Assembly (NCBI GenBank): GCA_023400235.1
Contig: JAEXFI010000049.1
Span: 1-64,000 of the forward strand
From: Bacillota bacterium
Lineage (GTDB): Bacteria; Bacillota; Clostridia; Acetivibrionales; DSM-1351
Reading direction: 5' to 3'
Length of the DNA stretch: 64,000 nt
A program made the position numbers and the translations under genes. The notes under the pieces are model-generated. The model did not search any database, was not told the DNA's origin, and saw nothing but the letters and a program-made list of their open reading frames with translations. This document shows positions 32,633 to 41,882 of this stretch, piece after piece (the stretch's first letter is position 1; each line of letters starts with the position of its first letter).

Positions 32633-34213
32633 TTGCCGGAAATTTTATCTCGAATACTTAAACCAATTCAAGATTTTTGGAAGGGACTTGATAAGTCTCA
32701 AAAAATAAGAATCTACATAACATCGGGAATAGTTGTTGTTGCAGTGGGCCTGGGTCTTTTTCTACTTACAAGACCTTCCTATACAACAGTTATTAGTAAT
32801 GCCGACCCGGCCGATATTGCACAAATGCAAGGAATCCTGTCTGAAAAAGGAATATCTTACAAACTTACAGACGATAAATCCGGAATAATAGTTAACGTAA
32901 AAGATAGCGATACGGCTCATTTTGAGCTGGTTTCCGCCGGATATCCCAAAAACGGTCTGACCTTTGCCGATGCCCTGAGCAGTATAAAGATAAATACTAC
33001 TGAAAGTGACAAGAAGCATATATGGCAGCAGCTTGATGAATCTGACATTGCCAGGCAGCTAAAGCTTTTTCAGAATGTCAAGGATGCAAGTGTCACCATA
33101 ACCCGTCCCGAAAAGATACTGTTTATTGATGACGGCGACAGTAAGGATGCCAAAGCATCGGTAGTTATTACCAAAATTGGTGACATAACGCCAAAACAGG
33201 CTGAAAGCATTGTCAAGGTTGTAGCCAGCAGTGTGGAAGGACTTAGCCCGGAAAATGTCACGGTAGTGGATCAGAACGGTAATCCCCTCAGTATTGAGCA
33301 GGATCAAACGGGCATGGAAAAAACCGCTACACAGTATGATATGAAAAAGAAAGTAAAAAGCGATTATGAAAAGGATCTCAGAGCAGTGCTGAACGAGAAC
33401 TTTGACAGCTTCGATGCTGCCAAGGTGGTAGTAAATCCTGTTCTGGATTTCGATACACTTTCCCAGTCCTCCAAAGAAATTTCAAATCCTGACGGAATGG
33501 ATGCAGGAGCTATTGTAAGTAGGCAGGAATTAAAAGAGGATCTTAAAAACGGTGACTCAACCGATGCACCTGCCGGTGTCAATTCAAACCCTGGAACTAC
33601 TCCGTCATATCCTATGGGCTCTTCTGATTCAAAGAGCTATAAAAAATCAGATTTGACTGAAAACTATGCCTATAACGAGACTTCAAAGCAAAGTGTAAAA
33701 TCCTTGGGTGAGGTTGTTCCCGAGAAGACTACAGCCGCCATAACCCTGTTGTATGGGAGCCGTGTTACTGATGATTCCAAGCTCACCGACGAATTGATGG
33801 CTCAGGTGAAGGAGCTTGCCAGCATGGCAACAGGTATCCCCGTACAGAACCTGTCGGTGACAAAGCTGAAGGTAGCACCTCCTGTGCAGGAAACCCAATC
33901 GCTTGGCGAGACTGTTCAAGGGCTGCTGTCTGATTACGGCTTGCCTGCACTGCTGCTCATAATGCTGGTGGTTCTGGTTATAGTTGCAATGCCCAGAAGG
34001 TCCAAGAAGCCACAACTTTCACCTGTATTGGCAGGGGCTGAGGATGTGGTAATATCATCTAAATACAATGTTGATACCAAACAAGAGCCGGTACCGGAAA
34101 TTGATATAGAAGAGAGATCAGAGGTTAAAAAGCAATTGGAGAAGTTTGTCAAGCAGAAACCGGATGCGGTTGCGCAGCTTCTCCGCAATTGGCTGACTGA
34201 TGATTATGAATAA
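32633..34213 (+). CDS. fliF: Flagellar MS-ring protein FliF
   Basis: It has about 526 residues. An N-terminal membrane helix (about 25-45) is followed by the YscJ/FliF ring-building domain (TTVISNADPADIAQMQGIL) and a periplasmic-type low-complexity segment. A second membrane helix lies near 443-463 (LPALLLIMLVVLVIVAMPRR). The cytoplasmic tail binds FliG. The TTG at 32633 sits five bases after GAGGTGG; a GTG at 32624 overlaps that site. Confidence 0.95.
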   Translation: MPEILSRILKPIQDFWKGLDKSQKIRIYITSGIVVVAVGLGLFLLTRPSYTTVISNADPADIAQMQGILSEKGISYKLTDDKSGIIVNVKDSDTAHFELVSAGYPKNGLTFADALSSIKINTTESDKKHIWQQLDESDIARQLKLFQNVKDASVTITRPEKILFIDDGDSKDAKASVVITKIGDITPKQAESIVKVVASSVEGLSPENVTVVDQNGNPLSIEQDQTGMEKTATQYDMKKKVKSDYEKDLRAVLNENFDSFDAAKVVVNPVLDFDTLSQSSKEISNPDGMDAGAIVSRQELKEDLKNGDSTDAPAGVNSNPGTTPSYPMGSSDSKSYKKSDLTENYAYNETSKQSVKSLGEVVPEKTTAAITLLYGSRVTDDSKLTDELMAQVKELASMATGIPVQNLSVTKLKVAPPVQETQSLGETVQGLLSDYGLPALLLIMLVVLVIVAMPRRSKKPQLSPVLAGAEDVVISSKYNVDTKQEPVPEIDIEERSEVKKQLEKFVKQKPDAVAQLLRNWLTDDYE

Positions 34214-34242
34214 TTGAGTCTATTATTTGTGGGGTGGAAAAC

Positions 34243-35262
34243 TTGACGAGAAATAGTACCAAGACAGAATACACCGGTAAGGAAAAGGCAGCAATGCTAT
34301 TGATTTCATTAGGGCCTGAAAAGTCTGCTGAGATATTCAAGCATTTAAAAGAGGACGAGATTGAGCAGCTTACATTGGAGATAGCTAATATCAGAGCAGT
34401 TACTCCCGATGAAAAGGAAAGGATACTTGATGAATTTTATCAGATATGTCTTGCCCAGGAGTATATTGCAGAAGGTGGTATCGGCTACGCCAAGGATATT
34501 CTTGAAAAGGCCCTGGGAACCCAAAAAGCGGTTGATATTATTAACAAGCTGACTGTTTCCCTGCAGGTTCGTCCCTTTGACTTTGTTAGAAAAACCGACC
34601 CATCGCAGCTATTGAACTTTATTCAGGGTGAACATCCCCAGACAATAGCTTTGATACTGGCATATCTTAAACCACATCAGGCTTCTGTCGTACTCTCTGC
34701 ATTGCCCCAGGACAAGCAGGCGGATGTTGCAAGAAGAGTTGCTACAATGGACAGAACCTCACCTGATGTGATAAAGGAAGTCGAAAGAATACTTGAAAAG
34801 AAGCTGTCGTCTCTGGTTACCGAGGACTATACCGCAGCCGGCGGCGTACAATCAATTGTTGATATATTGAACTCAGTTGACAGAGGAACAGAGAAGTTTA
34901 TTATGGAAACCCTGGAAATTGAGGATACTGATCTGGCGGAAGAAATTAAAAGGCGTATGTTTGTATTTGAAGATATACTTACACTTGACGGCAGATCTAT
35001 TCAGAGATTTCTCAGAGAAGTTGACAACAATCAGCTTGCAGTTGCGCTCAAGGGTGCTACGGATGATGTTCAGAAGCTTATATTTGCCAACATGTCCAAG
35101 CGTTTGAGCGAGATGATAAGAGAAGACCTCGAGTTTATGGGGCCTGTTAGACTTAAGGATGTTGAAGAGGCGCAGCAGAAGATTGTCAATATCATCCGTA
35201 AGTTAGAGGATGCAGGTGAGATAGTTATTTCCAGAGGCGGAGGAGATGAAATAATTGTCTAA
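34243..35262 (+). CDS. fliG: Flagellar motor switch protein FliG
   Basis: The protein has 339 residues. It has the N-terminal FliF-binding domain (GKEKAAMLLISLGPEKSAEI), a middle armadillo-like domain with EHPQTIALILAYL, and a C-terminal torque domain with alternating charged residues (EEIKRRMFVFEDILTLDGRS). It couples rotor to stator. The TTG at 34243 follows GGGGTGG; a GTG at 34234 is an alternative. Its end overlaps fliH by eight bases. Confidence 0.96.
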   Translation: MTRNSTKTEYTGKEKAAMLLISLGPEKSAEIFKHLKEDEIEQLTLEIANIRAVTPDEKERILDEFYQICLAQEYIAEGGIGYAKDILEKALGTQKAVDIINKLTVSLQVRPFDFVRKTDPSQLLNFIQGEHPQTIALILAYLKPHQASVVLSALPQDKQADVARRVATMDRTSPDVIKEVERILEKKLSSLVTEDYTAAGGVQSIVDILNSVDRGTEKFIMETLEIEDTDLAEEIKRRMFVFEDILTLDGRSIQRFLREVDNNQLAVALKGATDDVQKLIFANMSKRLSEMIREDLEFMGPVRLKDVEEAQQKIVNIIRKLEDAGEIVISRGGGDEIIV

Positions 35263-36037
35263 TAATAAGGTGTTTAAACACAACCAGGTTAATGTAGGCA
35301 TACCATTTTTAATTAAATCTCCTGTAACTTATCAGCCGCCGGTTTTACGAACAGGTAATCCCGCTGTTAAGGCCGACCCCTCAGAACTGCAGGATACCGG
35401 GAGGGTGGATTGCCGGGCTGAGAGAGAGGAAATGTTAATAAAGGCCAGGACAGAGGCTGACTATATAATAAAGGAAGCACTTTTAGAGGCCAAGGAAATA
35501 ATGACAAAGGCCTCGGAAGAGATACTGGAGCTTAGGGACAAAACCCTGCAGGAGGCCGGTAAGGAAGGTTATGAGACAGGTGTGGCTAAGGCAGGGCAGG
35601 AATACGAAGGCCTGCTGAGGGAGGCAAGAGAGATCAAGGAGCAGGCGGGCCTGGAGTACAAGCAGGTGCTTGATTCTCTGGAAGCCGATGCGGTTAACAC
35701 CATACTTGATATTGCCAGGAAGGTAATCAGCCGGGAGCTTCAATGCAAGGAGAATATATTGCTGCTTGTGAGAGAAGCTTTTGAAAAATGCTCAAAAGAC
35801 CATAAGGCGGTTTTGAAATTATCTGAACAGGACTTTGATTATGTAAACGAAAATAAGGAAGAGCTTGTATCACTTTTACAGAGATCAGAGGAAGTTGAGC
35901 TAAAAAAGGACCTTTCTCTTAAGGAAGGGGGCTGCATTATAGAAACTCCTTTCGGAGGTATTGATGCAAGTGCTAAAACCAGACTTGAAAAAATTGAAGA
36001 CGACTTTAGAGAACTGCTGGAGGAAAAAATTAGTTAA
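35255..36037 (+). CDS. fliH: Flagellar assembly protein FliH
   Basis: It has 260 residues, with a long charged coiled-coil middle (about 50-135, Glu/Lys/Ala-rich) and a C-terminal YscL/FliH-like domain (about 145-260). It holds the export ATPase FliI at the base of the export gate. The TTG start lies within the fliG end; GGAGGAGAT is the ribosome site. Sequence similarity in this family is low and the call leans on layout and position before fliI. Confidence 0.9.
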   Translation: MSNNKVFKHNQVNVGIPFLIKSPVTYQPPVLRTGNPAVKADPSELQDTGRVDCRAEREEMLIKARTEADYIIKEALLEAKEIMTKASEEILELRDKTLQEAGKEGYETGVAKAGQEYEGLLREAREIKEQAGLEYKQVLDSLEADAVNTILDIARKVISRELQCKENILLLVREAFEKCSKDHKAVLKLSEQDFDYVNENKEELVSLLQRSEEVELKKDLSLKEGGCIIETPFGGIDASAKTRLEKIEDDFRELLEEKIS

Positions 36038-36100
36038 GGTGCTTATTTACCTTAACTAATTTTAGTAAACAGACTTTTACATAAAGGAGGCCGGAGGATA

Positions 36101-37405
36101 GTGATAGACCTGAAAAAGTACCGGGATGCGTTGGACACTAAGGATTACATTGACTATATAGGAAGAGTATCAAAGGTTGTAGGTCTTACTATTGAAGCTG
36201 ACGGCCCCCAGGCAAGTATCGGTGATTTGTGCAATATACATGTTTCAAGAGGGGGGCCTCTTAAAGCCGAAGTGGTGGGCTTCAAGGATGAAAAGGTTCT
36301 GCTTATGCCCCTTGGGGAAATGAGCGGAATAAACCCCGGCTGTTCTGTTACGGCAAATGGAGACATTTTGAGGGTGGCAGTCGGGGAAGAGCTTGTGGGA
36401 CGGGTCTTGGACGGTCTTGGCAGGCCTATGGACGATAAGGGGCCTGTAAATGCCGGAATATTTTATAAAACCGATAATAAGCCTCCTAACCCAATGACAA
36501 GAAAAAGGATAACGGAACCGCTGCCCCTAGGTGTGAAAGCCATAGACGGACTGCTGACCATAGGCAAAGGTCAGAGAATAGGAATCTTTGCAGGCAGCGG
36601 AGTAGGCAAAAGCACCCTGATGGGTATGATTGCCAGGAATACAAAGGCGGACATCAATGTCATTGCCTTGATAGGGGAACGTGGCAGAGAGGTGAGAGAA
36701 TTCATAGAAAGGGATTTGACCGAGGAAGGACTGTCCAGGTCAGTGGTTGTTGTTGCAACCTCGGATCAGCCTGCGCTCATAAGGCTCAAGGGGGCAATGG
36801 TTGCCACAGCCATAGCGGAATATTTCCGAGACTGCGGCAAGGACGTACTGCTGCTCATGGATTCACTTACCAGATATGCCATGGCTCAGAGGGAGGTAGG
36901 GCTTTCAATAGGAGAGCCGCCTGTATCCCGTGGCTATACGCCCTCGGTATTCTCGGTTTTCCCAAAGCTGCTGGAAAGGGCGGGGACCTCGGAAAAAGGC
37001 TCCATTACCGGACTGTACACCGTACTGGTGGATGGCGACGACCTGACCGAGCCGGTAACTGATACTGCCAGAGGAATACTGGATGGGCATATAGTTTTGT
37101 CCAGGGCACTGGCAAACAAGAATCATTATCCCTCCATAGATGTGCTGGCCAGTGTCAGCAGGGTTATGAGCGACATTATAGATAAGCAGCACAAAAGTTG
37201 CGCCTCCGAAGTTAAAAAGACCTTGGCCATTCACAGGGAAGCGGAGGATTTAATAAACATAGGCGCCTATGTGAAGGGCAGCAATGAAAAAATAGACTAT
37301 GCCATTGAATGCATAGATGAAATAACCGCTTTCCTTCAACAGGATACAGAGCATAAGGTAACCTTTGAGGAAGTGCACCAACAGCTTATGAGTTTACTTA
37401 AATAA
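36101..37405 (+). CDS. fliI: Flagellum-specific ATPase FliI
   Basis: The 434-residue protein is an F1-beta-like ATPase. Walker A GIFAGSGVGKSTLMGMI lies near residue 170, Walker B VLLLMDSLTRYAMAQRE near 255, with the type III signature GEPPVSRGYTPSVF. It unfolds and feeds export substrates. GTG start after GGAGGCCGGAGG. Acts with FliH and FliJ, the flanking genes. Confidence 0.97.
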   Translation: MIDLKKYRDALDTKDYIDYIGRVSKVVGLTIEADGPQASIGDLCNIHVSRGGPLKAEVVGFKDEKVLLMPLGEMSGINPGCSVTANGDILRVAVGEELVGRVLDGLGRPMDDKGPVNAGIFYKTDNKPPNPMTRKRITEPLPLGVKAIDGLLTIGKGQRIGIFAGSGVGKSTLMGMIARNTKADINVIALIGERGREVREFIERDLTEEGLSRSVVVVATSDQPALIRLKGAMVATAIAEYFRDCGKDVLLLMDSLTRYAMAQREVGLSIGEPPVSRGYTPSVFSVFPKLLERAGTSEKGSITGLYTVLVDGDDLTEPVTDTARGILDGHIVLSRALANKNHYPSIDVLASVSRVMSDIIDKQHKSCASEVKKTLAIHREAEDLINIGAYVKGSNEKIDYAIECIDEITAFLQQDTEHKVTFEEVHQQLMSLLK

Positions 37406-37427
37406 AAGGCGGTAGGGAGGTAGTCCC

Positions 37428-37871
37428 ATGCAGAAATTCGGTTTCAGGCTGGAATCTGTACTAAAACTGAGAACTCAATTGGAAGATAATGCTAAAAATA
37501 ATCTGGCCCAGGCTGCCAGGGAGCTGGAGCACCAGAAGAATTGCCTTTTGGAGCTGGAGGAAACAAGAGAAGCTTCCATGAGGGCTCTGACCAGTGCTGT
37601 GGACGGCGGAGTGCCGGTATATCAGGTGAGAAATTTTAACAGTTTTTTTGGACATATGAAAAATAAGATAGTAAGACAGAAAGATAATGTAAATAATGCG
37701 CAGAATGATGTCGATATAAATAGAGAATATCTTGTTAAGGCAATGCAGGACAGGAAAATAATTGAAAAGCTCAAGGAAAAGAAGCATGAAGAGTTTCTCA
37801 AGGAGCAAAACAGAGAAGAGCAACTTTTGATAGACGAGCTGAACAGCTACAAGTTTAAAGAGGGCGTATAA
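37428..37871 (+). CDS. fliJ: Flagellar export protein FliJ
   Basis: At 147 residues it is almost entirely coiled coil, starting MQKFGFRLESVLKLRTQLED, the family opening. FliJ is the stalk and chaperone-escort of the export ATPase. GGGAGG precedes the ATG. It sits between fliI and a MotE-like gene. Confidence 0.93.
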   Translation: MQKFGFRLESVLKLRTQLEDNAKNNLAQAARELEHQKNCLLELEETREASMRALTSAVDGGVPVYQVRNFNSFFGHMKNKIVRQKDNVNNAQNDVDINREYLVKAMQDRKIIEKLKEKKHEEFLKEQNREEQLLIDELNSYKFKEGV

Positions 37872-37891
37872 CATGCGGATGGGGAATGGAC

Positions 37892-38767
37892 ATGGCCGAT
37901 AACAAAAGAGACACCAATGAATTGCAGCAAGTGGATGAGGCTCTCAAAAGCCTGAATAAGGATAGCAAGGCATCAGGTGAAGAGGGTGTACATAAGAACA
38001 GCATAATGTTTTATATACTTTCAATAATTGCCGCACTTTTACTTGTTGTTTTAATAATAGGAGGAGTTTTCTTTTTTGCAATAAAAAACAATGTAAACGG
38101 TGTGGCAGAAAACATGCGGGGCACCATAGAGAACATACCCGTATTGAAGCTGGCGCTCCCACCGCAGCCTGAGCCTGAGGATGAGAAGAACATGACTGAA
38201 GAGCAGGTAAGGCGGAAGTACACTGAACTCAAAAAAAACAATTCACAGCTTGAAAAGCAGCTTGAAGACGTGACAAAGCAGTCGGATGACATCAGTAAGC
38301 AGCTGGAAGCCAAGGATACAAACTCTACCCTGTTGCAGCAGCAGAAGGACGAGGCTGAGAAGGCGCAACAGAAACAAGCAGCTGAATATGAAGCCCTGAA
38401 AAAGGATTTTGATGAATTGACCGAGGTCATTGCAAAAGGCGACCCAACTGCATATAAGGAGTATTTTGAGAAAATAGACGCTGCAAAGGCTGCCGAGTTG
38501 TATGAAAAAGTCATGCAGGACAAAAAGATCAGTGCAGATGCCAAGAAATACGTAGCAATATATGAAAGTATGGATGCAGCGTCTGTGGCCACCATTCTGG
38601 AGCAGTTGGGAAAAAGCAGGATGTCTCTCATACTGGAAATTTTGCAGAATATGAAAAAGGAAACCGCCGCAGGGATATTGACTGAATTGTCCCCCGAATT
38701 TGCCGCACAGGTCTCGGAGCAGCTGGCCAAGGCATATAATGTAGGTACTGAAAAAGCAGAAAAGTAG
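37892..38767 (+). CDS. MotE-like membrane protein with MgtE-N-like C-terminal domain
   Basis: It has about 291 residues. One membrane helix lies near residues 33-60, then a long coiled coil (about 95-165, Lys/Glu/Gln-rich), and a C-terminal helical domain resembling the MgtE intracellular N-domain (YVAIYESMDAASVATILEQL). In Clostridia and Bacilli this gene (YlxF/MotE type) lies between fliJ and fliK. MotE stabilises or chaperones stator components in other bacteria. GATGGGGA upstream favours the ATG at 37892 over 37886. Confidence 0.8.
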   Translation: MADNKRDTNELQQVDEALKSLNKDSKASGEEGVHKNSIMFYILSIIAALLLVVLIIGGVFFFAIKNNVNGVAENMRGTIENIPVLKLALPPQPEPEDEKNMTEEQVRRKYTELKKNNSQLEKQLEDVTKQSDDISKQLEAKDTNSTLLQQQKDEAEKAQQKQAAEYEALKKDFDELTEVIAKGDPTAYKEYFEKIDAAKAAELYEKVMQDKKISADAKKYVAIYESMDAASVATILEQLGKSRMSLILEILQNMKKETAAGILTELSPEFAAQVSEQLAKAYNVGTEKAEK

Positions 38768-38859
38768 TTTTGCGGTTTTTTGTGAGAGTAACCCGTTGCA
38801 GGTCATACTGCACCGTTACTGAATATATTTTTACCTGATTATTGAAAGGAGGTGAAAAA

Positions 38860-40443
38860 ATGATTTCATATAATAACACGAACTTTATGGTGTCACAGAC
38901 TTCCGACAAGGCTGCGCTTGATTTAAAATCAAAAACGGTTCAGGACAGCAAGGCTTCCGACTTCAGGGCCGTATTTGACAAAGCTATAGGCAGTGGTACA
39001 AGGGCAGCTGAAAGACCTGCCATAAAAGCTGAACGGGAAGCTCCTGGAAACTCAGATTCTCAAGCGAAATTCAAATCCTACAAGGACTTGAAGCAGGTAA
39101 AGGCAAATAACCCCGATTCCGGCGAAAAAGCCACGGTAGGTGAGACTCAAACAAAGCCGGCTGCCGAGACAGGTAAGGAGAAGCTTGAAAAAGTGGAAGG
39201 CAAGGCTCTAAAGTGTGAGGAGCAGATAAATGTTCTTGCACAAATGCTGGGGATATCTCCTGAACAGTTGGCAAAGCTGTCTGAAAAGCTTGGTTTCTCT
39301 TTACAAGACATGAGCAGTAATGAAAAGCTGGGACAAATCGCTGAAAAGCTGGGTGACCTGCTTCAACTGGATAATACACAGAAAGCAGCACTGGCTGGCT
39401 TGGTACAGGAGATAGCTAAACAATTGCCGGCAGCAGATACCAAGTATGAAGTAAAAGCCCAGGCAGCAGTTGAAGCTATGGTACAGACTCCAAACTTGGA
39501 AGTGGATGAAGCTGGTATATCAAACATTGCAGAAGCAGTCAAGGCAAAATTGAATGAACTGCTGCAAAATGCAGAAATTGAGCCACAGGCAACAGTTGCT
39601 GAGATATCAAAGGTCCTTGAGGCCATGCGGGCACAGGCACAGAATAAATTCACCCAGGCAGCACCGCAAAACCATACAGCTACAGCTCAAATCACAGATG
39701 AACAGCTCAAAGCAGCGGGTGTGCCAGAGCAAAAACCCGCAGAATTTGGTGTAAAGGCAGACGGCAAATACCCTGATAAAACCGGGGAGGACAGCAAGGA
39801 AGCCGGAGCGGCTGTTGCTGAAGGGGCGCGTGATTTACCCCCTGAGGCCAAAAATGTTTCTGTTCAAGTGGGTACAAATGCTCAGCAAAACCCTCAACAG
39901 CAATTTATCCAGGCTTTGAACGAATTCAGAGCTGTGGCGGGAAACCAGACTGAGGCTGCAAAATCAACATTTAGCATGCCCCAGACCATAAAGCCAGGTG
40001 AATTGCTCAATCAGGTGGTGGAGCAGGCCAAGGTGGTCATAGGCCAGGATAAGACCGAAATGGTCATACACTTAAAGCCTGATCATTTAGGGAAGCTTGA
40101 ACTGAAGGTGGTGACAGAGCAGGGTATAGTGGCTGCAAAATTTGTTGCAGAGAATCAGCAGGTAAAGGAAATAATTGAGACAAATATGCAGCAGCTTAAG
40201 GATTCGCTGCAAAAGCAGGGAATCAACATTGAAGGTGTAAGTGTTCAGGTGGGTCAGGAAAAAAAGGAGCAGTTCCAGAACAATTCCTTTGGAAGCAGGA
40301 ACGGCACGACAGGCTCAAAACAGGGAAGCAGTACTTCAGCAGCGGCGATAAATGCCGGTATGAGAGGAACCATCATGGAAACCCTTCCCGAAAGGCTTGC
40401 ACAGTATTCCTATGAAACCAGTACCATAAACCTTACAGCATAA
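38860..40443 (+). CDS. fliK: Flagellar hook-length control protein FliK
   Basis: It has 527 residues. The N-terminal two-thirds is Ala/Gln/Lys/Glu-rich and poorly conserved, as expected for the molecular ruler. The C-terminal hook-length domain includes MVIHLKPDHLGKLELKVVTE and LKDSLQKQGINIEGVSVQV. It measures the hook and switches export specificity via FlhB. GGAGGTG precedes the ATG at 38860. Confidence 0.93.
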   Translation: MISYNNTNFMVSQTSDKAALDLKSKTVQDSKASDFRAVFDKAIGSGTRAAERPAIKAEREAPGNSDSQAKFKSYKDLKQVKANNPDSGEKATVGETQTKPAAETGKEKLEKVEGKALKCEEQINVLAQMLGISPEQLAKLSEKLGFSLQDMSSNEKLGQIAEKLGDLLQLDNTQKAALAGLVQEIAKQLPAADTKYEVKAQAAVEAMVQTPNLEVDEAGISNIAEAVKAKLNELLQNAEIEPQATVAEISKVLEAMRAQAQNKFTQAAPQNHTATAQITDEQLKAAGVPEQKPAEFGVKADGKYPDKTGEDSKEAGAAVAEGARDLPPEAKNVSVQVGTNAQQNPQQQFIQALNEFRAVAGNQTEAAKSTFSMPQTIKPGELLNQVVEQAKVVIGQDKTEMVIHLKPDHLGKLELKVVTEQGIVAAKFVAENQQVKEIIETNMQQLKDSLQKQGINIEGVSVQVGQEKKEQFQNNSFGSRNGTTGSKQGSSTSAAAINAGMRGTIMETLPERLAQYSYETSTINLTA

Positions 40444-40461
40444 AAACCAGGAGGTGAAAGA

Positions 40462-41358
40462 ATGGCGGCAACCAACGGCATATCCGACTACAAGACAATT
40501 GAGCAGATAATTGCCAGCACCAAAGCAAGTCAGGAATCCACGAGAAAAACCGGAGGTGATTTGGGAAAGAATGATTTTCTGAACCTTTTAGTTACACAGC
40601 TCAGATATCAGGATCCCCTGGAGCCTACCGACGACAAGGAATTTATTGCACAGATGGCGCAGTTCAGTGCTTTGGAGCAAATGCAGAACATGAACGGCGT
40701 TATGACAAATTCTCAAGCCTTCAGTCTCATAGGCAAGGATGTTACCGCAAGTATTACTGATCCGAAAACCTTTGAAGTTAAAACAGTTACAGGACTTGTA
40801 TCCACAGTTAAGGTCAGCAACGGCAAAACCTACCTGATGATAAACAACCAGCAGGTGGAAGCCGACAAGGTAGTTGAAGTGAATGATAATATTTACAACA
40901 CCAACACCAACCTTGCGGCATATACAAATCTTATCGGCTTCAAGGTAAGAGGTGCGGTTTATGATTCTTCAAACGGCGAATACATATATTTAAGCGGTAA
41001 TGTGAAGGAAATCCAGAAAGGTACCCATGAAGACTATGCGGTAATGGATGATGTTACTGTAAATGTGGCTGAAATAACAGGTTCCACCTCGGCAGATCCA
41101 AACTTTATGAAGAATTACCTGGAAACCAACAAGGGCAAGCAGGTAAAGCTTACTATAAAAGATCCGGATTCCGGCTACAAAGTTCCTGTTACAGTAACCC
41201 TGAAGGATTACAGCATCGATGAGAGCGGAAAGATAACTGCCAAAGTTGGCGATTTGTACGTATCCGTTTTCAGTGTGTCAAATATACAGAAGCAAGTAGA
41301 GGAAAGCACTGCAGGTGAGGATGCTGGAAAAAATACCGGAAGTTCAACAGGCAATTGA
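40462..41358 (+). CDS. flgD: Flagellar hook assembly scaffold protein FlgD
   Basis: The 298 residues include the conserved N-terminal cap motif KNDFLNLLVTQLRYQDPLEP and FIAQMAQFSALEQMQNM. Beta-rich C-terminal domains follow. FlgD caps the growing hook and is then discarded. GGAGGTG precedes the start; fliK lies just upstream. Confidence 0.95.
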   Translation: MAATNGISDYKTIEQIIASTKASQESTRKTGGDLGKNDFLNLLVTQLRYQDPLEPTDDKEFIAQMAQFSALEQMQNMNGVMTNSQAFSLIGKDVTASITDPKTFEVKTVTGLVSTVKVSNGKTYLMINNQQVEADKVVEVNDNIYNTNTNLAAYTNLIGFKVRGAVYDSSNGEYIYLSGNVKEIQKGTHEDYAVMDDVTVNVAEITGSTSADPNFMKNYLETNKGKQVKLTIKDPDSGYKVPVTVTLKDYSIDESGKITAKVGDLYVSVFSVSNIQKQVEESTAGEDAGKNTGSSTGN

Positions 41359-41371
41359 AAGAAGGTGAGTA

Positions 41372-41773
41372 ATGGTTATCAATAATAATTTTCACAACAG
41401 AATAATCAATTCGCCTTTATCCACCGGAAAAGTACAGACAAATGGAGTCAGAAGCAACAATACAGGAAATACCGGCGTTGGTTTTGACAGTATTCTGCAG
41501 CAGGCAATAGACAAAAGCTCCGGGGTCAAGTTCTCAAAGCATGCCGAGATGCGGATGCAGGCAAGAAACATTGATCTGACACAGACTCAGAAGGATAAGA
41601 TCAGCAGTGCGGTTTCAATGGCACAGCAAAAAGGCGTTAAGGATTCATTGGTAATACTGGACAATATGGCCTTTGTAGTAAATGTTCCCAGCAAGACGGT
41701 CATAACGGCGGTAAATAACAGTGAACTCAAGGAAAATGTTTTTACAAATATCGACGGTGCAATATTCGCATGA
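41372..41773 (+). CDS. Flagellar operon protein of the TIGR02530 type
   Basis: It has 133 residues, a disordered N-terminus, and a conserved core around VKFSKHAEMRMQARNIDLT and VVNVPSKTVITAVN. This small family is found between flgD and flgE in Firmicutes and other phyla. Its function is not established; export of hook parts is presumed from position. No signal peptide. Confidence 0.83.
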   Translation: MVINNNFHNRIINSPLSTGKVQTNGVRSNNTGNTGVGFDSILQQAIDKSSGVKFSKHAEMRMQARNIDLTQTQKDKISSAVSMAQQKGVKDSLVILDNMAFVVNVPSKTVITAVNNSELKENVFTNIDGAIFA

Positions 41774-41882
41774 CAAATGCACAGGCAATATCGGCTGGAC
41801 CCTTACGGGAAGCTGAAAGGTTCCTGAATGACGGACGGAACCATATTAAGAACCTTATATATACGAGGGGGTCAAATTAATT